From Candidatus Chloroploca mongolica (GTDB taxonomy: Bacteria; Chloroflexota; Chloroflexia; Chloroflexales; Chloroflexaceae), in the NCBI RefSeq assembly GCF_004762035.2, contig NZ_SIJK02000053.1, forward strand, positions 1-34,977: a stretch of DNA of 34,977 bases, written 5' to 3'. Each line of letters starts with the position of its first letter. The first letter of the stretch is position 1. Below are positions 1-7,433 of this stretch, in pieces. The notes beneath the pieces were generated by a model. That model saw only the letters and a list, made by a program, of their open reading frames with translations. It was not told the DNA's origin and searched no databases. The translations under genes were made by a program, and so were the position numbers.

Positions 1-1
1 G

Positions 2-1168
2 AACGAGGCCGGCCAGGCGACGGTGCCGAACGACCTTGGCACCGTCAGCCAGGTCAGCGCGGGTGGGAATCACACCTGTGCGGTAACGTCGGGTGGGGCG
101 TTGCGCTGCTGGGGAGAAAACAACTTTGACCAAGCGACGGTGCCGGGCGACCTCGGCGCGGTTAGCCAGGTCAGCGCAGGTGGGTATCACACCTGTGTGG
201 TGACGGCGAACGGGGCGCTGCGCTGCTGGGGGAACAATCGGTACGGCCAGGTAACGGTGCCAGCCGATCTCGGCAGCGTGAGTGCGATCAGCGCGGGGGG
301 ATGGGGTCACACCTGTGCCGTGACGGTGGAGGGGGTGCTGAGCTGCTGGGGATGGAATTTGGACGGCCATGCGACCGTACCGAATGACCTCGGCACAGTG
401 CGTGCAGTTAGCGTTGGCAGGGGCACATACATTTCTCAATTTATGGACACAGCGTCGCACAGCTGTGCCGTGACGGTGGAGGGGGTGCTGCGTTGCTGGG
501 GATGGAACGGGGACGGCCAATTGAACGTACCGAACGACCTCGGCGTAGTCAACCAGTTCAGCGCGGGAGGAGCCCACACGTGTGCGGTAACTACAGACGG
601 GAATCTGCGCTGCTGGGGGCGGAACAACTGGGACCAGGCGACCGTGCCGGGTGACCTCGGCGCGGTCAGCCAGGTCAGCGCGGGCCAACAACACACCTGT
701 GTGGTGACGGCGAACGGGGCGCTGCGCTGCTGGGGGTGGAACTACAGCGGCCAGGCGACGGTGCCGGACGACCTCGGCATAGTCAGCCAGGTCAGCGCGG
801 GCCAACAACACACCTGTGTGGTGACGGTGAACGGGGCGGTGCGCTGCTGGGGTGACCAAGCGACGGTGCCGAGCGACCTTGGCGCGGTCAGCCAGGTCAG
901 CACGGGCTATCAACACACGTGCGCGGTGGCGGTGGACGGGGCAGTGCGCTGCTGGGGGGGAAACTACAGCGGCCAGGCGACGGTGCCGGACGACCTCGGC
1001 ATAGTCAGCCAGGTCAGCGCGGGTCGGGATCACACCTGTGCCCTAACGGTGAAGGGGGTGCTGCGCTGTTGGGGCGATAATCAGTACGGCCAGACGACCA
1101 TCCCCCGTGATCCGTTGCGGGTCACGGGTCGCGATGCACGGGTCTATGTGCCAGTGTTGCGTCGGTAA
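2..1168 (+). CDS. Secreted RCC1-repeat (beta-propeller) protein, 5' truncated by window edge
   Basis: The reading frame is already open at base 2, before the first GTG at 23, so this is the 3' part of a longer gene. It encodes nine RCC1/ATS1-type repeats of about 39 residues with the pattern ATVPxDLGxVSQVSAG, then HTCxVTxxGxLRCWGxN. Such repeats fold as blades of a beta-propeller and usually mediate binding; no enzyme motif is visible. Each repeat carries two cysteines (HTC and RCW), which suits a secreted, disulfide-bonded protein. The fourth repeat has an insertion of about 11 residues and the seventh lacks the NxxxQ turn. The protein ends with RVYVPVLRR, a hydrophobic-proline-arginine tail resembling that of the giant protein ending at 18099. 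The signal peptide must lie upstream of the window. The RCC1-like class is secure; ligand and role are unknown. Confidence 0.85.
   Translation, partial: NEAGQATVPNDLGTVSQVSAGGNHTCAVTSGGALRCWGENNFDQATVPGDLGAVSQVSAGGYHTCVVTANGALRCWGNNRYGQVTVPADLGSVSAISAGGWGHTCAVTVEGVLSCWGWNLDGHATVPNDLGTVRAVSVGRGTYISQFMDTASHSCAVTVEGVLRCWGWNGDGQLNVPNDLGVVNQFSAGGAHTCAVTTDGNLRCWGRNNWDQATVPGDLGAVSQVSAGQQHTCVVTANGALRCWGWNYSGQATVPDDLGIVSQVSAGQQHTCVVTVNGAVRCWGDQATVPSDLGAVSQVSTGYQHTCAVAVDGAVRCWGGNYSGQATVPDDLGIVSQVSAGRDHTCALTVKGVLRCWGDNQYGQTTIPRDPLRVTGRDARVYVPVLRR
740..1023 (+). repeat. 62-bp exact direct repeat inside the RCC1 gene
   Basis: Bases 740-801 and 962-1023 are identical over 62 bp, and the surrounding RCC1 units are near-identical over much of their 117-bp length. 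This points to recent duplication or gene conversion between blades. Confidence 0.85.
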
Positions 1169-1345
1169 GCGAGGAGGTGCGCTCTGTCACTCCGTTCCGT
1201 TCTCGCGCACGATGGAGCTTGTTCTTGTTCTACACCTGGGATCGGGGTGAACGATGCTTTTTTGTCGAGCTACCCCGTGGCGTGAACAACGCCAATGATA
1301 CCACGTAAACCTTGTGGCAAGCCTCTTCGAGCGGGGCGTACTCAG

Positions 1346-1379
1346 AATGACATCTTCGCGCCGAGCTTCCCGGAAGCTG
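1346..1379 (+). repeat. 34-nt dispersed repeat, copy 1
   Basis: It contains ATGACATCTTCGCGC followed by the palindrome AGCTTCCCGGAAGCT. The reverse complement of 4020-4053 matches it with two differences in 34. Confidence 0.75.
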
Positions 1380-1455
1380 TCTGTCAGGCGTGCGTGCAAG
1401 ACGTTTCGTCGCACCCTCTGGTTGTACGTGTTCACATGTGGGGTAAAGCACCACC

Positions 1456-1516
1456 CTGGGAGCGAGGGCGTCCCGCCCTCGAAGGCATTCCGAGGGCGAG
1501 ACGCCCTCGCTCCCAG
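1456..1516. repeat. 61-nt palindromic (REP-like) element, copy 1
   Basis: Arms 1456-1481 and 1491-1516 are 26-nt inverted repeats with one mismatch around a 9-nt loop. A diverged copy of exactly the same length lies at 31099-31159. Its place downstream of the RCC1 gene could let it act as a terminator or mRNA-end stabiliser, but there is no U-tract. Confidence 0.8.
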
Positions 1517-1544
1517 GACAAGCCTGAACACTTACATCGGTTGC

Positions 1545-1574
1545 TTGAAAAGGATCCCCGGAATACGGTACACT
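1545..1574 (+). promoter_or_regulatory. Putative sigma-70 promoter of the lipoprotein gene
   Basis: TTGAAA (1545-1550), an 18-nt spacer and TACACT (1569-1574). The predicted transcription start falls at or next to the ATG at 1582, and no Shine-Dalgarno sequence precedes that ATG, so the transcript may be leaderless. Confidence 0.5.
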
Positions 1575-1581
1575 ATGTGCT

Positions 1582-2826
1582 ATGAGAGCTTTTCTTGCGT
1601 TTCTTCTGTTGACACTGTTGCTGACTGGTTGTGCTCAGGCTGAGGTCGAAGCCCCGCCTGCACCGTCACCAACGAGTGCCGTTCGTCCAACCGACCCGGC
1701 GCCCGGGCCGCCGCCGCCCGATGAGCCTGTTGCTACCGCGCAGTTGTTGCCGGCTCCGCTCTATATGTTGGAAAGTGGTCAGATTGCCCGTATCGAGCGC
1801 GATATGGTAACGCGGGCGGTGGTGACGGCTGAACGTGTTGAGCTTCCTGGGGTCGAAGCGATTGCTGAATTTACCGTTGCGAGTGATGGCACGCTGGCCT
1901 ATATTGTGGGCGATGTGACTGCCGACCGCCTGGTGCTGACCGATGCTCGTGGCGAGGATCTGCGCGTCATCTATGAAGAGGCGCAGCACGAACTGAGTGA
2001 CCTGCTCTTTACGCCTGATAGCAGTGCAATCATCTTCCGCCTGCTCAATAATCGGCAGCCTGCTGATCCCAGTTTGCCGAGTGGCATCTATCGTTTGCCG
2101 CGTGAGGGTGGGGCGCTTGAATTGTTACGCCCCGATGACCCGGTTGATGATCCGGTCAATCCGGCGCGCACGGTCAGTGGCTATCGTCCGGTGGCCTTTG
2201 CGCCTGATCGCACCGCATTGTTAGTCGAGGTCTTTGCCCTCTTTTATGAAGATTGTACACTGGGCGTGATGGCTAGCGACGGCGGCGAGGTGACGCGCAT
2301 CACCGTGCCTGAGGGGGTACAGGTGCTTTGTGATGAAGCCGTCTGGACAACCGCGAGTGATGCGGTATTCTTGCTTGCGGTGCGGGTGGATGGTGACCAG
2401 GGACAGGATGGCCCGACCCTCTGGCGCACACAACGAGGTGACGGGATGGCCGTGCCTTTGTTGACGCAGCCGGACATCTTTGCGCGTGCGCCGCTGAGTT
2501 TGCCTGGGCAAGCAGTGCAATTTTTCCTGGCGCAGCTTCAACGTGATCTGGCTGGGTTGATTACGGGGGCGACCTTTACCCCGGTGCGGCTTGATTCCCC
2601 CGAGGCAAGCCCGACGCCGCTTGGTCCTTCGTTTGCGCGCCGCCTTGATGGGGTGCTCTGGGCACCTGATGGGTCAGGTGCGCTTGTGGCGCTTGGCTCC
2701 TTTGTCGAGGCCGAGGGCGAGGATAACCGCCCGGTGCTGCGCTGGTTGCCACGTGAAGGATCGCCGGTCGATCTGCCGACGGCGCGAATGTTTATCAATG
2801 GCCTGGCCTGGGCCCCAGAAGAATAG
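1582..2826 (+). CDS. Lipoprotein with TolB/WD40-like beta-propeller
   Basis: The 414-residue product begins with a lipoprotein signal peptide: a short positive N-terminus, a leucine-rich core and the lipobox LLTGC with the lipidated cysteine at residue 17. A Pro/Ala/Thr-rich linker (about 20-50) would hold the domain away from the membrane. The rest has repeated SDGTLAYI, TPDSSAIIF, APDRTALLV and APDGSGALVAL segments, typical of TolB/WD40-like propeller blades of about 45-60 residues. No catalytic motif is visible, so binding or envelope scaffolding is the fair guess. The ATG at 1582 is the only start that gives a proper signal peptide. The stop codon abuts the hemW start with no gap, so the two are almost certainly cotranscribed. 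Lipoprotein status is strong; the function is unknown. Confidence 0.8.
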   Translation: MRAFLAFLLLTLLLTGCAQAEVEAPPAPSPTSAVRPTDPAPGPPPPDEPVATAQLLPAPLYMLESGQIARIERDMVTRAVVTAERVELPGVEAIAEFTVASDGTLAYIVGDVTADRLVLTDARGEDLRVIYEEAQHELSDLLFTPDSSAIIFRLLNNRQPADPSLPSGIYRLPREGGALELLRPDDPVDDPVNPARTVSGYRPVAFAPDRTALLVEVFALFYEDCTLGVMASDGGEVTRITVPEGVQVLCDEAVWTTASDAVFLLAVRVDGDQGQDGPTLWRTQRGDGMAVPLLTQPDIFARAPLSLPGQAVQFFLAQLQRDLAGLITGATFTPVRLDSPEASPTPLGPSFARRLDGVLWAPDGSGALVALGSFVEAEGEDNRPVLRWLPREGSPVDLPTARMFINGLAWAPEE

Positions 2827-4005
2827 ATGCAACACCTCTATCTCCATATTCCCTTTTGCCATCGTCGGTGCAGTTATTGCGATTTTAATACGTATGCCAA
2901 TATGGAGCACCGGATCGAGGCATATGTCGAGGCGCTTTGCGCTGAGTTGCGGATGCGTGCCGCGCAGGAGCATGTTCCGGTGCCTCGTTCGACTGAGGCG
3001 GCGGCCTTGCCACCGACCATCTTTTTTGGTGGTGGTACCCCGACGATGCTCTCGTTGGGCCAGTTTGAACGCATCCTTGAGGCTGCGTCGGCCCTGGTGC
3101 CGCTGGAGGGGGCCGAGATTACGAGTGAGGCGAATCCGGGTACGGTGCTCGGGCGCGACTATTTGCGCGGGCTACGCAGCCTCGGGGTCAACCGGCTCAG
3201 CATGGGCGTGCAGAGTCTGCACGATCCGACGCTCCGGGTGCTCGGGCGGATTCACACAGCGGCTGAAGCGCGGCAAAGCTTTGAAGAGGCGCGCGAGGCT
3301 GGCTTTACCAATCTGAATCTCGATTTCATCTTTGGTTTGCCAGGGCAAGATCTGGCGCAATGGGAAGCGACGCTCGCTGCAATCACCACCTGGGGTGCCG
3401 AGCACTTCTCGCTCTACTCGCTGATTCTTGAAGAGCAGACGCCGCTCTTTGCGCAGGTCACAGCCGGCAATGTGGTGGTGCCTGACGATGATGCGGCAGC
3501 CGCGATGTATGAAGCGGCGATGATGCAATTTGCGGCGGCGGGCTATCAACAGTACGAGATTAGCAACTGGGCACGCAGCACCCCCGAGGATGGCCGCCTG
3601 CCCCGGTATGCCTGTAACCACAACCTGGCTTACTGGCTGAACAGCGACTATCTTGCGGTGGGTGCCGGTGCGCATGGGCATCTCTATCCCCGGCGTTATG
3701 CCAACATCCTTGGCATTGACGCCTATATCAAGGCGGTTGCGCAGGGCACCTTGCCGGTAGCAACCGTGACAGCATTGACGCCCGAAGATCTGCGGGCCGA
3801 AACAATGATGATGGGCTTGCGTCTGAACCAGGGGGTCAGCCAGGCGCATTTTATGGCTCGGTGCGGCCTTGGGCTTGACGAGGCCTACGGCCCCACCATT
3901 GCGCACCTCATCGATCTGGGTGTGCTCGAAAGCGATGCTGAGCGCATCAGACTCACAGCCCGAGGGCGCATGGTCGGCAACCAGGTCTTTGCCAAGTTTG
4001 TGTGA
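2827..4005 (+). CDS. hemW: Radical SAM protein HemW (coproporphyrinogen III oxidase-like)
   Basis: The 392-residue protein starts LYLHIPFC and carries the radical-SAM cluster C11-x3-C15-x2-C18 followed by DF, the HemW form (true HemN has a further cysteine). The SAM-binding FFGGGTPT follows at about 65-72, then the E-x-NPGT and RLSMGVQS strands, and the HemW-type YEISNWAR with the CNHNLAYW segment near 245-265. HemW proteins bind heme and are thought to insert it into respiratory enzymes rather than to oxidise coproporphyrinogen; many are misnamed HemN. The C-terminal HemN_C region (MMMGLRLNQGV) is present and the length is normal. The ATG directly follows the lipoprotein stop, implying coupled expression. 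Family assignment is firm; the exact role rests on family knowledge. Confidence 0.92.
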   Translation: MQHLYLHIPFCHRRCSYCDFNTYANMEHRIEAYVEALCAELRMRAAQEHVPVPRSTEAAALPPTIFFGGGTPTMLSLGQFERILEAASALVPLEGAEITSEANPGTVLGRDYLRGLRSLGVNRLSMGVQSLHDPTLRVLGRIHTAAEARQSFEEAREAGFTNLNLDFIFGLPGQDLAQWEATLAAITTWGAEHFSLYSLILEEQTPLFAQVTAGNVVVPDDDAAAAMYEAAMMQFAAAGYQQYEISNWARSTPEDGRLPRYACNHNLAYWLNSDYLAVGAGAHGHLYPRRYANILGIDAYIKAVAQGTLPVATVTALTPEDLRAETMMMGLRLNQGVSQAHFMARCGLGLDEAYGPTIAHLIDLGVLESDAERIRLTARGRMVGNQVFAKFV

Positions 4006-4019
4006 ACTGGGGTGCGACC

Positions 4020-4053
4020 CAGCTTCCGGGAAGCTCTGCGCGAAGATGTCATG
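4020..4053 (-). repeat. 34-nt dispersed repeat, copy 2 (inverted)
   Basis: The reverse complement matches 1346-1379 with two mismatches. It begins 14 nt after the hemW stop and includes the short palindrome AGCTTCCGGGAAGCT. Confidence 0.75.
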
Positions 4054-4102
4054 GCGCACCGACGTGCCTGAACCACCGATGAGCATGCTGCCACCACCGC
4101 GC

Positions 4103-4130
4103 AAGCTTCCCGGCTTCCCGGAAGCTTTTT
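4103..4130 (+). terminator. Likely intrinsic terminator of the lipoprotein-hemW operon
   Basis: AAGCTTCC (4103-4110) pairs with GGAAGCTT (4120-4127) around a 9-nt loop, and the run TTTTT ends at 4130. The T-run overlaps the -35 hexamer proposed for tRNA-Arg. Confidence 0.5.
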
Positions 4131-4157
4131 GCAAATCTGCGATCCTTGTGCTAGACT
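4129..4157 (+). promoter_or_regulatory. Putative promoter of tRNA-Arg
   Basis: TTGCAA (4129-4134), a 17-nt spacer and TAGACT (4152-4157), placing the start about 5 nt before the mature tRNA. The same -35 hexamer and spacer occur before the Trp/Ser tRNA cluster. Confidence 0.6.
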
Positions 4158-4168
4158 ACACGCGGCGG

Positions 4169-4244
4169 GGGCCGGTAGCTCAGGGGATAGAGCTGCAGTC
4201 TTCGGAACTGCGAGTCGGGGGTTCGAATCCCTCCCGGCCCGCCA
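4169..4244 (+). tRNA. tRNA-Arg (anticodon TCG)
   Basis: This is a complete 76-nt cloverleaf: acceptor GGGCCGG/CCGGCCC, D-stem GCTC/GAGC, anticodon stem GCAGT/ACTGC with loop CTTCGGA (anticodon TCG at 4202-4204), T-arm with loop TTCGAAT, discriminator G and encoded CCA. It reads CGN arginine codons. The 3' end of the glycosyltransferase gene runs antisense through most of it. Confidence 0.95.
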
Positions 4245-5430
4245 TCGCCTCGGTTTTTGCGTTTCCGCTCTTCCCTCCCTCTTTGATACACTCAAGCAGA
4301 ATCTGCTGCGTTGCCTGCGCCGTTGCTTCCCAGGTGAAGGTGGCGGCACGGGCAAACCCGCGTGCGCGCAGGCTCGTCCGTAGTGCGGCATCCCGCACAA
4401 GTTGGACGATACCTGCGGCCATTGCTTCGGTCGCGGTCGGATCGACCAGCAGCGCGGCGTCGCCAGCGACTTCGGGGAGGGCGCTGCTGGTGGAGGTGAG
4501 CACCGGCGCTCCGCAGGCCATTGCTTCGAGCACGGGCATGCCAAAACCTTCGTAGAGCGACGGGAAGAGAAACGCCGTGGCCCCGGTCAAAAGGGCGTTT
4601 AGGTCGCCGTCGGGCACGTAGCCAGGGAAGCGTACCAGGTCGCCGAGATCATGTTCAGCGACGTGCCGTTCGATGGCATCGCTGAGCCAGCCGCGTTGCC
4701 CGGCCAGCACCAGAAGCGGAGGGCCACTTACGCCTGGCTGCTCAAGGTGCGGCAAGGCGCGGGCAAAGGCGTCGAGCAGGCGCACCAGGTTTTTGCGGGG
4801 CTGAATGGTGCCAAGATAGAGCAGGTAGGGCCGGATCTGGTGTGTGCCTGGCACCAGCAAATTGTAACGCGCACACGTCGCCGCCACCTGCGCCGGATCA
4901 TCAATCGGCTGAAACGTTGTACTGAGGCCGTGATGCACTACCTGGATGCGCGACGGATCGGCCCCATAGGTGCGCACCAGATCGGCCTTGGTCGCCTGCG
5001 AGATCGCGATCACCTGCCGGGCGGCCCGCAGACTCCAGCGCGTCGTCAGATCGAGTTCGAGTCGTCGTCGTGCCGTATGCGCCTCGGGGAAGGCCAGGTA
5101 GCCAAGGTCGTGGATCGTCACAACGCTCGGGCGGGCGGCGACGAGCGGCACCACATGGGCGGGCACAAAGAGCACATCGGGTTGCTCGAAGAGCGTCGTC
5201 GGCCCGAGCCGCGCATGGGTCCAGAGCCGCCGCAACGGGATGTTGCGCAGGCGAACATTGGCCCCGAGCGGGGGCAGATCGGCTGGAATGCCATTGGTAT
5301 AGAGCACATAGTGATGAAATTGGTCAAGCCGCGCCAGAGCCGCGATCACCTCATAGCTATAACGCTCGGTACCAGTGCGATGGGTCGCACTGAGCCGACT
5401 GGCATCAATCGCAATGGTTGGCACCTTCAT
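4180..5430 (-). CDS. GT4-family glycosyltransferase
   Basis: This is a retaining GT-B enzyme of the GT4 group, which transfers a sugar from a nucleotide donor, probably in envelope or exopolysaccharide synthesis. The N-terminal half has the acceptor Rossmann fold with DASRL and VVTIHDLGYL; the C-terminal donor domain shows YLGTIQPRKN and the E-x7-E segment SLYEGFGMPVLEAM followed by SALPEVAGDAALLV. I start it at the ATG 5428-5430 (MKVPTIAID) because that codon overlaps the stop of the upstream small gene as ATGA; an ATG six codons earlier is less likely. The last 20 or so codons, including the stop at 4180-4182, are the antisense of tRNA-Arg and are not family sequence. The natural end of the domain is near QILLECIK. 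The specific sugar cannot be read. Confidence 0.88.
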   Translation of the reverse strand: MKVPTIAIDASRLSATHRTGTERYSYEVIAALARLDQFHHYVLYTNGIPADLPPLGANVRLRNIPLRRLWTHARLGPTTLFEQPDVLFVPAHVVPLVAARPSVVTIHDLGYLAFPEAHTARRRLELDLTTRWSLRAARQVIAISQATKADLVRTYGADPSRIQVVHHGLSTTFQPIDDPAQVAATCARYNLLVPGTHQIRPYLLYLGTIQPRKNLVRLLDAFARALPHLEQPGVSGPPLLVLAGQRGWLSDAIERHVAEHDLGDLVRFPGYVPDGDLNALLTGATAFLFPSLYEGFGMPVLEAMACGAPVLTSTSSALPEVAGDAALLVDPTATEAMAAGIVQLVRDAALRTSLRARGFARAATFTWEATAQATQQILLECIKEGGKSGNAKTEAMAGREGFEPPTRSSEDCSSIP

Positions 5431-5834
5431 TGGGCAAAAGCTTCCCATCCGCGTTGCAGCACTTCGGGAGACGGATCAGGCTGCGCCGGATCGAGCCCGA
5501 GGCCGCTGATGAACTGGGCAACCAGTGCCTCTTGCGCTCCGTTGGCCTGAGCCGCCTGGCGCAACGCTGCGGCGACAAGGTGTTTTTGATGGAGACTCAG
5601 CAGTTGGCGGGCCTCAGCGAGAAACTGCGTGCAACTGACCTCGCCGAGATAGCGCTCGACGCGATCGCGCAACTCGCGATCAGACGCCAGCCCCTCGGGC
5701 CAGAACGGGGCGACCTGCCCGTTGACATAGACACTGCGTGCCCCGGCGAGATGACCAAGCGCCGTCACCAGCGCTGCTGCCGGAGAGAGGCGCCCCGGCG
5801 GATAGATTGCGTCAAGTTCAGTCCATGAACCCAT
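5427..5834 (-). CDS. Small uncharacterised protein coupled to the glycosyltransferase
   Basis: A 135-residue product starting MGSWTELDAIYP, chosen because AAAGGAG lies a few bases upstream; the frame is open further but that part reads through the repeat element at 5859-6044. I do not recognise a family. There is no signal peptide or membrane segment. The sequence is mainly alpha-helical by eye, with a conserved-looking middle (SVYVNGQVAPFWPEG), a charged helix (DRELRDRVERYLGEV) and alanine-rich helices towards the end. The stop overlaps the glycosyltransferase ATG (ATGA), so the two are probably translationally coupled and may work together. Coding status is supported by the ribosome site, the overlap and protein-like composition; function is unknown. 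Confidence 0.7.
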   Translation of the reverse strand: MGSWTELDAIYPPGRLSPAAALVTALGHLAGARSVYVNGQVAPFWPEGLASDRELRDRVERYLGEVSCTQFLAEARQLLSLHQKHLVAAALRQAAQANGAQEALVAQFISGLGLDPAQPDPSPEVLQRGWEAFAQ

Positions 5835-5858
5835 AGTTTCTCCTTTGAGCGCGACAGT

Positions 5859-6044
5859 TGTAGTGCCGACTTTAGTCGGCTGAGGCCGACTAAAACGCTT
5901 GGTGTGAGTTCTCGTACACGGTTTTGCATCAGGATGCGGTACACGCGTAGCCTCCGCATCGCAATCGGGCGAAATATGCATTTTTCGGCGGCGTCCCAGT
6001 GCGGCAAAAACGATCTCACACCAAGCGTTAAAGTCGGCACTACA
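5859..6044. mobile_element. 186-bp MITE-like element with 16-bp perfect terminal inverted repeats
   Basis: TGTAGTGCCGACTTTA (5859-5874) is repeated inverted at 6029-6044. Next inside is a second perfect pair, AACGCTTGGTGTGAG (5894-5908) and its complement (6015-6029), and on the left a small hairpin GTCGGC-TGAG-GCCGAC (5875-5890). No transposase is encoded. It fills the space between murA and the small gene and may supply upstream sequence of the latter. Confidence 0.75.
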
Positions 6045-6058
6045 TAAAAACCTATGCA

Positions 6059-6105
6059 TATGCTGGCGCAAACGATCAGCGCAGTTGATCGTTTGCGCCA
6101 GCATA
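6059..6105 (-). terminator. 20-bp perfect hairpin just past murA
   Basis: Arms 6059-6078 and 6086-6105 pair perfectly around a 7-nt loop, starting 3 nt past the murA stop. In the minus-strand transcript only a loose U-rich stretch (GGTTTTTA) follows. It probably marks the end of the murA mRNA. Confidence 0.6.
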
Positions 6106-6107
6106 CA

Positions 6108-7433
6108 TTAACGTAAAACCCGTTCGATGTGCAGATTCATCTGAGCAAGGCGTGGGACGACATCGCCGTAGCCTCGTTCGAGCAGGTGGATGCCACGAAT
6201 ATACGAGGTACCACGCGCAATCGCCGCAGCAATGATATACGCCAGCCCAGCGCGGAGGTCGGGGATGGTAATCATTGTTTCGTCTGAAGTGAGGGGGGTT
6301 GGCCCGACGATGATCGCGCTATGTTCGTGATTCTGATTGCTAAAACGACAAGCCAACCCACCAAGACAGTGAGTGGTTAGCTGGGTATTAGCCCCCAGTT
6401 CGTTCAACGCCTTGAGGTAACCAAAGCGATTCTCGTAGACGGTCTCGTGGATGATCGAAATACCGTGCGCCTGGGTGAGCATGATCGCAAAAGGCTGTTG
6501 CCAATCGGTTGAAAACCCAGGGTAGACATCGGTCTCAACCACGGTGGGGGTCAAGGCCCGGCGGCGAAAGAAACGCACCTTGCGCGGTTCGAGCAGTTCA
6601 AAGCCGCCACCAACTTGTTGAAAATGGGCCAGGAAATTGCCCAGGTGGTTCGGATCAATGCCGCTCACCGTAATATCGCCGTCCGACGCCCCGGCGAGGC
6701 AGGCCCATGAAGCGGCCTCGATCCGGTCGCCGAGGATCGGCATGCGCGTGCCGAGCAACTGCGGCACACCCTCGATCACGATCTCGCGTCCGGCGGAGGT
6801 GAAGATGACCGCTCCCATTGAACGCAGCAGCGTAATCAACTCGATAATCTCGGGTTCAATCGCGGCATTGGCAATCAGACTGCGCCCCTCGGCCATCACG
6901 CCGAGGAAGAGACAGGTTTCGGTGGCACCGACGCTTGGGTAGGGCAGACGAATCTGGGTGCCGCGGAGCCGCCCACGGCGACGGGCCACATACCCTTCTT
7001 TTGTGGTTGTCACGGTGCCGCCAAAGTGTTCGATTGCCATCAGGTGAAAATCAACCGGGCGTTCCCCGATCCGGCAGCCACCAACAACCGGCACCGCGAC
7101 CTCGTCAAAACGGTGCAACAGCGCACCGAGTAACAGAATCGGAATCCGATTGCTGCCCGAGTCGGGAATAGGCACCTGCGACGACGTGATGTCCGTCGGA
7201 TCAATCGTCAACGTCGTGCCATCGGCGTGAATCTTCGCGCCAATCGCTTCGAGCATACTGTGGGTAATCACAACATCACCAATCGGTGGACAATTCAAGA
7301 GTTGGGTCGGGGTATCGGCCAACAGTGCGGCCACCATCGCCTTGGTCGCAAAATTCTTGGCCCCGAGTGCCGTCAGATGCCCCACGACTGGCTCGCCACC
7401 GCGGATGCGATAGACAAACTGATCACTAGCCAT
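6108..7433 (-). CDS. murA: UDP-N-acetylglucosamine 1-carboxyvinyltransferase (MurA)
   Basis: MurA transfers enolpyruvate from PEP to UDP-GlcNAc, the first committed step of peptidoglycan synthesis in the cytoplasm. The 441-residue protein keeps the key residues: K26-N27 in LGAKNFATKA, R96 in SNRIPILLLG, catalytic C120 with R125 in GGCRIGERPVDFH, the aspartate in FSTDWQQPF, the arginine in DLRAGLAYIIA, and RGYGDVVPRL near the C-terminus. The cysteine means fosfomycin would be expected to bind. The usual GAKNAALP is altered to GAKNFATKA, so this is a divergent copy, slightly longer than E. coli MurA (419). The ATG at 7433 follows AGGAG with about 9 nt spacing. A long hairpin lies just after the stop. 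Whether another murA exists elsewhere cannot be judged. Confidence 0.88.
   Translation of the reverse strand: MASDQFVYRIRGGEPVVGHLTALGAKNFATKAMVAALLADTPTQLLNCPPIGDVVITHSMLEAIGAKIHADGTTLTIDPTDITSSQVPIPDSGSNRIPILLLGALLHRFDEVAVPVVGGCRIGERPVDFHLMAIEHFGGTVTTTKEGYVARRRGRLRGTQIRLPYPSVGATETCLFLGVMAEGRSLIANAAIEPEIIELITLLRSMGAVIFTSAGREIVIEGVPQLLGTRMPILGDRIEAASWACLAGASDGDITVSGIDPNHLGNFLAHFQQVGGGFELLEPRKVRFFRRRALTPTVVETDVYPGFSTDWQQPFAIMLTQAHGISIIHETVYENRFGYLKALNELGANTQLTTHCLGGLACRFSNQNHEHSAIIVGPTPLTSDETMITIPDLRAGLAYIIAAAIARGTSYIRGIHLLERGYGDVVPRLAQMNLHIERVLR

Larger units (their letters stand above)
1169..1581. other. 413-bp intergenic region holding two dispersed repeats
   Basis: No credible gene lies here; the open frames are short, overlap one another and match no family I recognise. 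The stretch contains a 34-nt repeat unit (1346-1379, found inverted at 4020-4053), a 61-nt palindromic element (1456-1516, found again at 31099-31159) and the promoter of the following lipoprotein gene. Confidence 0.7.

Noticed and set aside
3172-4134. 320-codon minus-strand frame over hemW
   Set aside because: It is the shadow of a conserved radical SAM gene with intact motifs.
5835-6104. N-terminal extension (90 codons) of the small gene at 5427-5834
   Set aside because: It reads through the MITE-like element and lacks a ribosome site; the ATG at 5834 follows AAAGGAG.
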